This document shows, piece by piece, positions 59,390 through 64,000 of a DNA stretch of 64,000 nt. Location: NCBI GenBank assembly GCA_947069175.1, contig CAMTDV010000023.1:84826391-84890390 (forward strand), written 5' to 3'. The notes under the pieces are model-generated. The model was given only the letters and a program-made list of their open reading frames with translations. It ran no database searches and was not told where the DNA came from. A program made the translations under genes and the position numbers. The DNA comes from Scalesia atractyloides. Its lineage: Eukaryota; Streptophyta; Magnoliopsida; Asterales; Asteraceae. Every line of letters begins with the position of its first letter. The stretch's first letter is position 1.

Positions 59390-61980
59390 TTGCTTTTGTT
59401 AAGACGATGGACAAACGTCTATAAATTGATTGCAAAGCCAATAATCAAGAGAGCTAAAGTTCATACTTGAGCACATGTGATTTTACATGTGGTAACATTA
59501 TTTCACATCAAGCCAACATGTTGTAAGAGTTTCTCCCCATTATAGTTGGTTCTTGTCAGGAACCAAATATTTCCCATCGAACTTTTATTGTGCGTATACA
59601 TTGGAATTGATCTACCACAACGTATAAAGATTGAAACTCAAATAATGTTGGAATATATGTTGGGTGAAAATACTATTTATGATTACATACTTAGAGCAAT
59701 TTACGAGAGATTTATTTATGGCTCGTTAGATCTTACTTTAAGTAAATTAACTTTCCCAATATTAGGGGTGATTAATGGCAGTTGAAAAAAGGAATGAGTA
59801 TGCATGAATTATCATTGATCCTCAAACTAAATTAGGTGAACAAGAAGTTCAAAAGATAATTCATTTACCTAGATTAAGAATTAATTACCAGACATGTTCA
59901 ATGAACTAAAAACAGTGACTAAGTAAGTCACATAGTCAACTGCTAAATGCTCCAATCAAGATAAGTGTCCTATAATGACAAACCATATATTAATGAGTTT
60001 ATTGCACGCCTGAAGTCGTGGTAGACTAGTCGATTCCAAGAAAATAAAAATTCCTCAAAAAATTGGAGCAAGTAATGAAGAAGATGGTCAAGTCGAGGTT
60101 ATAGTAAAAAGGGTCTCTTGAAGAGACATTAGACATGATGTTCTGAAAGAACCTTCAGGTACCTGAAAATAAAGAGCTCTTATAAATTATATCATGTCTA
60201 AAAGTGTATGGAATCGAAACAAAATCGATGTCGTTATACTTTGTATATATAGCGCTTGAATGACGAAATGACGAGGATCTAGATTTAAGATTTACCTAAA
60301 TGATTGGCCAAAAGAAAATGGAAAGACGCAAATAAGGCATAATTGAATTCTCTAATGAAATGGAAAGTTTCTGAACCAACAGTCCATATAACTGAAGTTG
60401 TAAATATGTTGGATACAAATGGTTCTTTTATGCGATTCATGTGAAATCAAATTAACTGAAATAAGGCAAACTTGTGGCACAAAGATTTTCGCAAAGACCC
60501 ATGATTGATTATAAAGATGCACACTTTCTAGTAGTGGAGGCAATGACTTTCCAATATTGTATTCGTCTAGTTAATAGAAAGAAAGAATTGATATGCGTCT
60601 TATGAATTTTATGTATCACGTGATACTGAAAGTTTACATAGAAGTCCCTGAAGGATTTAAATTATCAAACTCATGTAAAGTAAGTTCTCGAGAAGACTAT
60701 GATTCAGATCTACATACATTATGATTCAGATCTGCATACATTATGGGTATTATATATAGGCTAAATATAATTACAACTCTTGGTGAGTTTACTAAAGCAG
60801 TTGAGTACTTAAAACGTAATATTAAAACATCTTAAGGATGTAATTCTTGTGCACCAATAAACATACATAGAAAACTTGTGCCCGATGATTATAATATCTC
60901 AAGTACAACGTATAAGCATGGTGTAATATGGATTTTTATCAATAAACAAGTGTTCAAGACATCTTTGCATAAGATATAAAATCAATGAGAAAGTTTACAT
61001 GATGGAACTCTTAAAAGTTATATGCAAATACATAACTATTCAAAATAGAAAAAAGTATGTGAATGATTATAAATGCCTAAAGCTCAACACGTTGGCAATG
61101 TATCTTTATAAAGTGAAGAAAAGATTTATATGGACTAATATAGTAGAGTCGAATGTGGTATAATCAACTTGCTGCTAAGCTTAAAAAAGGAGATATACAT
61201 ATGGTGTAGTTGGTCCATTGTTATCATTAAAAGAACAATATGATGTTTACAAGTATTATTGTATATGTTGATAATGTCTTTAAATATGGCATATCAAAAT
61301 GGGCTCAAATAGTTTAACTAAGAATTTGCAAATTAAAGATGGTGGCAAATTTATGGCTCAATATGTAAAATATGCATTTGTATTATTATCCATCAATCAT
61401 AATACATCTAGAAGATGGTGGACATTTTCATATGCACAAAACTTATGATATAAGTACATTTAATGATGTTCAAATAGTTGATATAGAAAATGACTCTTAA
61501 CATCTCAATCAAAGAAGCATATATCCTTGGTCTAGAAGTACCATAGTTAAAGTCGAATTGTATTAATATATCTTGCTGGTATATATACACGGGCATATGT
61601 CAGGAAATTCATTGACAAGATATAACTCATGTACGATAAGGAGATAATGTAATGTAATGTAATGGGTAAAACATTTATTTTATACACTTAAGGTACAAAA
61701 GATATGGATTCATGTTTTCCTAACCTATCAACAAGTTTGGTTAGTTTTGTAAATGCAGAGAATGTAGCAAAACACATTCATGGATCTTATGCTATCTACT
61801 TACAAGAGGAAGTAATTAAAATTTCACATGAATATCATACATCAATGTTCATTGAAGGATCACCCATTAATGGATCAAGCGACATATCAAGCTGCACATT
61901 AATGGATTACAAAGTTTTGAGCAACTTTCAAAGAAGCCCGACACGAGCCACTTATAGGATACATGTAAAAATAAGGGGGA
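59390..61980 (+). pseudogene. Copia pol remnant (integrase C-term, RT, RNase H)
   Basis: Many frameshifts and stops, but the order is canonical. At 59410-59570 there is IAKP, IKRAKVHT, AHVILHVVTLFHIKPT and QEPNISH (integrase end). At 59600-59770 'LPQR...IYVG' and FPNIRG-like pieces follow. At 60000-60250 come LDMM and QVPENKEL. At 60310-60700 are KWKDA-KA-LNSLMKWKV and IEVPEGF, the start of the RT domain. At about 61250 'IIVYVDNV' marks the YVDD-type RT active site, with the second Asp changed to Asn. The end near 61700-61980 is the RNase H side. Confidence 0.75.
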
Positions 61981-62172
61981 GAATTATACAAATTGCACTC
62001 TTTTTCCCTTAACCAAGTTTTATCCCAATGGGTTTTCTTAGTAAGGTTTTTAATGAGACAACATACCTGATCCAAAATTATCAGGGGGAGAAAATACGTG
62101 ATGCACTCTTTTTCCCTTAGCTTAGGTTTTGTCCCACTGGGTTTTCCTAGCAAGGTTTTTAATGAGGTAACA
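61973..62172 (+). repeat. Direct repeat in copia 3' untranslated region
   Basis: Two copies of about 90 bp, about 110 bp apart, each 'agggggaga...gcactctttttcccttag/a..ggttttgtccca.tgggttttcctag.aaggtttttaatgag'. Each begins with a polypurine tract, so the 3' end has three PPT-like sites including the functional one. Confidence 0.75.
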
Positions 62173-62218
62173 TCACCAAGCTTATTACAAGAATACTATA
62201 ATATTTCATCATGTGGAT

Positions 62219-62231
62219 AGTCAAGGGGGAG
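62219..62231 (+). other. Polypurine tract
   Basis: 'agtcaagggggag' adjacent to the 3' LTR, the plus-strand priming site of LTR retrotransposons. Confidence 0.75.
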
Positions 62232-62488
62232 TGTTATGAATAAACTATATTATGGTGACTATCCACATTTTAACTCTCGTCCATTCGTATCTTTTGTATT
62301 AATGTAACATTCTAACTCCCGTGTTTTCATGTCCTTTGTATTAATGTAAGAACACTATATATAGATGTTGTTTGTAGTGCATCATTACATCTCAATGAAT
62401 TATAATCATATATTCTATCTTTCTCTATGTGTTCATTTGATACTTGTTCTTATGTTCATATACTAGTCGCTAGTAGGCCGTTGTTTAA
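62232..62488 (+). repeat. Copia 3' LTR
   Basis: Starts TGTTATGAATAAAC directly after the polypurine tract. It ends ...ccgttgttt followed by an A-run, so the final CA is lost. Confidence 0.85.
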
Positions 62489-63017
62489 AAAAAAACGTAA
62501 TGTCAACAAATGTGTACAATTACTATTTATGTGAGAGTTTTTACGCTTGATTTTGTTTTGTTTATAGCTTTGGGGTGGAGTCTGGTCAGTATTTACATGG
62601 GCTAAGACAGTTGGTTTCACCTGTAATTTTTTTTATTGTATATCGATTTATTCTATGATGTGGTTACGTGTATAGAGTTTTAATTTGTTGTTAGATACCT
62701 CTAGACCACAATAATTACAGTCAAATATATACTTAGTCAAATAATAAATAATTTAAGATACTCAACTCTTGTGTTTTTTCATTTCTTCAAAACAAAAAGC
62801 ATAAGCTTTGTTATTTCTAACCCCCACCATCTCCTCTCACTCTCTTGCACTTTCTTTGTGTTCGGTGATGGTGGTGGTCAGGCACAGAGGGTTTTTGAGG
62901 TTTGAGTTTGTCGACGGTGGCGCAGAGCAGAGGGAGCGGTGAACATGGTTTTCTGTAGCGGCGGCCGTGGCGGTCCGACGGGGGAAGCCACGCAACATAC
63001 CCCCCTTAGAAACTTTT
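62489..63017. other. Flank of the copia element, no gene
   Basis: AT-rich, with a short GC-rich patch at 62860-62990 that opens no convincing frame. Confidence 0.45.
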
Positions 63018-63109
63018 GGGGTGTTTGGTCTAGCTTTTTGAAATAATTTATTGACTTATTGGCTTTTTAAGTTAAAATAATGTTTGGGATAAGCAATCCC
63101 AAACACCCC
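63018..63109. mobile_element. Short MITE (92 bp)
   Basis: Ends 'ggggtgtttgg' and 'ccaaacacccc'; interior AT-rich. These ends resemble small hAT-type MITEs, but no target duplication is evident. Confidence 0.5.
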
Positions 63110-63492
63110 AGTATAACATAGCTACGTAGGTTACATGATGTGAATGGTAGAAAAAACCATATCTTCGGCTATATATAATATTTATAAACTGCCACCAGCC
63201 ATATCACTACAGGTAATATTTCTAGTTAGGTTTTAATTTGTAGTCGTCAACCCAAGTGGATCTTGGGTCGGAATAAATGAGGTGGATTTTATATTTTAAA
63301 GGTGGTTATATAAATGACGTATACACACTTTGATTTTTTTGATATTTTAACATTTTAATTATAAAAGTGTAATTGGTTTTTCTTTCTTGAACACTTCAAT
63401 AACAAATTTTGTAATAAGTTTTTACATTATTTTCAACTTCTCATTTCCATTCAATAATCTTTTCATCTTCCTTTTATTTGAAGTTAAATATA

Positions 63493-63730
63493 TATTGTAA
63501 AGATCAAATATAAATAAATTTTAACATATAAAATAGTTTTAATGGGAGAAATGAAGGAAGTTTTTTTTCTCATCTATTTAATTACTTTACTAGTGTAAAA
63601 TCATAATTTTTTTTATTCTGGAACCAATACATGCTTAATATAATGGAAAAATATTAAAAAAAATCCCCTTTACTTCTCACACTAAAAATATTTTGTATGT
63701 TAAGATCCATTTATACAATAAAATTACTCT
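63493..63730. mobile_element. MITE, family M, copy 3
   Basis: Left 'gatcaaatataaataaattttaac' and right 'gttaagatccatttatac...attactc' are imperfect inverted repeats that match the ends of the elements at 26576 and 34570. Confidence 0.4.
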
Positions 63731-63803
63731 TGAGATATCAACCTTAATCTGTTAGTTCAGAATGTAAGATAAGTATAAACAATTAAAAAGATACCAATCA
63801 TAT

Positions 63804-63891
63804 AAAATGTCCATTTAGCTGAGTCAATGGTTGTTTATATTTATACAAAATGTCCATTTAGCTTAGAGTCAGTGGTTGTTTATAATTTTAC
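63804..63891. repeat. 44-bp tandem duplication
   Basis: 'aaaatgtccatttagct...ggttgtttata' occurs twice back to back with a few differences. Confidence 0.8.
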
Positions 63892-64000
63892 CAAATCACC
63901 ATTCGTAAATGTACTTTAATGGGTAGACCCACAACTCGACACGAAGAAGGTATGATTTTAAGTGTGTCGCGGTTAAGTTTGACGTCTTTGACATATAAAT
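63892..64000. other. Unannotated window edge
   Basis: No feature seen. Confidence 0.4.

Larger units (their letters stand above)
51464..62488 (+). mobile_element. Decayed Ty1/copia element split by elements B and C
   Basis: Bounded by two similar LTRs of about 255 bp (51464-51718 and 62232-62488). A conserved 'ttatcagcacgaac' follows the 5' LTR and a polypurine 'caaggggga' precedes the 3' LTR. Removing nested elements B (2402 bp) and C (2308 bp) leaves about 6.3 kb, a normal copia size. Pol similarity is readable only as short in-frame pieces. Flanks are AAAAT on the left and an A-run on the right, so no clean target duplication remains. Confidence 0.85.

Noticed and set aside
51464..62488. 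A clean target-site duplication for the copia element
   Set aside because: Left flank is AAAAT but the right flank is an A-run; no exact match, so not claimed.

Overview
The window looks like repeat-rich nuclear DNA of a eudicot, most likely a member of the Asteraceae. The base composition, GT-AG introns, degenerate plant retrotransposons and MITEs show a plant directly. The family assignment is inference from the general look of the repeats (for example LTR-type ends reading 'gggtcggggtgtgaca') and could not be checked by search. Only two host genes are supported; nearly everything else is transposable-element sequence, much of it nested.

Layout. 1-13866: 3' end of an LTR-like element, then a tandem array (period about 2.88 kb) of a dead, internally deleted Ty3/gypsy element (gag joined to a piece of integrase, no RT), interrupted by a 3-kb LTR-like insertion at 1053-4104. 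14302-21132 (+): a four-exon JmjC/cupin ribosomal-oxygenase (NO66/MINA53-like) gene. A 47-bp imperfect direct duplication in exon 3 shifts its frame, and its introns carry several inverted-repeat elements. 21781-22806 (-): a two-exon gene for a 94-residue secreted peptide precursor. 24600-40000: a 5.9-kb segment present twice in tandem (26084-31964 and 34071-39992), each copy carrying a hAT-type MITE, a MULE and a broken SANT/Myb-like ORF. A 5'-truncated LTR ('A') sits between the copies, and an older third copy of one part lies at 24600-25210. 42161-43870: a probable Helitron with a decayed RPA1-like gene. 44950-46550: retroelement-leader-like DNA. 46976-51340 (-): a LINE 3' fragment split by a 3013-bp LTR-like element ('D'). 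51464-62488: a decayed Ty1/copia element with both LTRs, split by two more LTR-like elements of family A ('B' forward, 'C' reverse). 62489-64000: AT-rich flank with small MITEs.

Insertion boundaries were read from target-site duplications: B (ATATG), C (AAATT), D (ATCCT), MULE copy 2 (TAATAATTA), hAT copy 2 (GTGTTTAT), LINE (ATTTTAATT).

The most unusual signal is in family A/B/C. Each element carries three forward tRNA-like modules spaced about 169 bp apart, plus one antisense tRNA-like module near its 5' end. All nine forward modules keep a 9-10-bp extended D-arm hairpin through compensatory base changes. This recalls Cassandra elements, which carry 5S rRNA in their LTRs, but here the passengers are tRNA-like.
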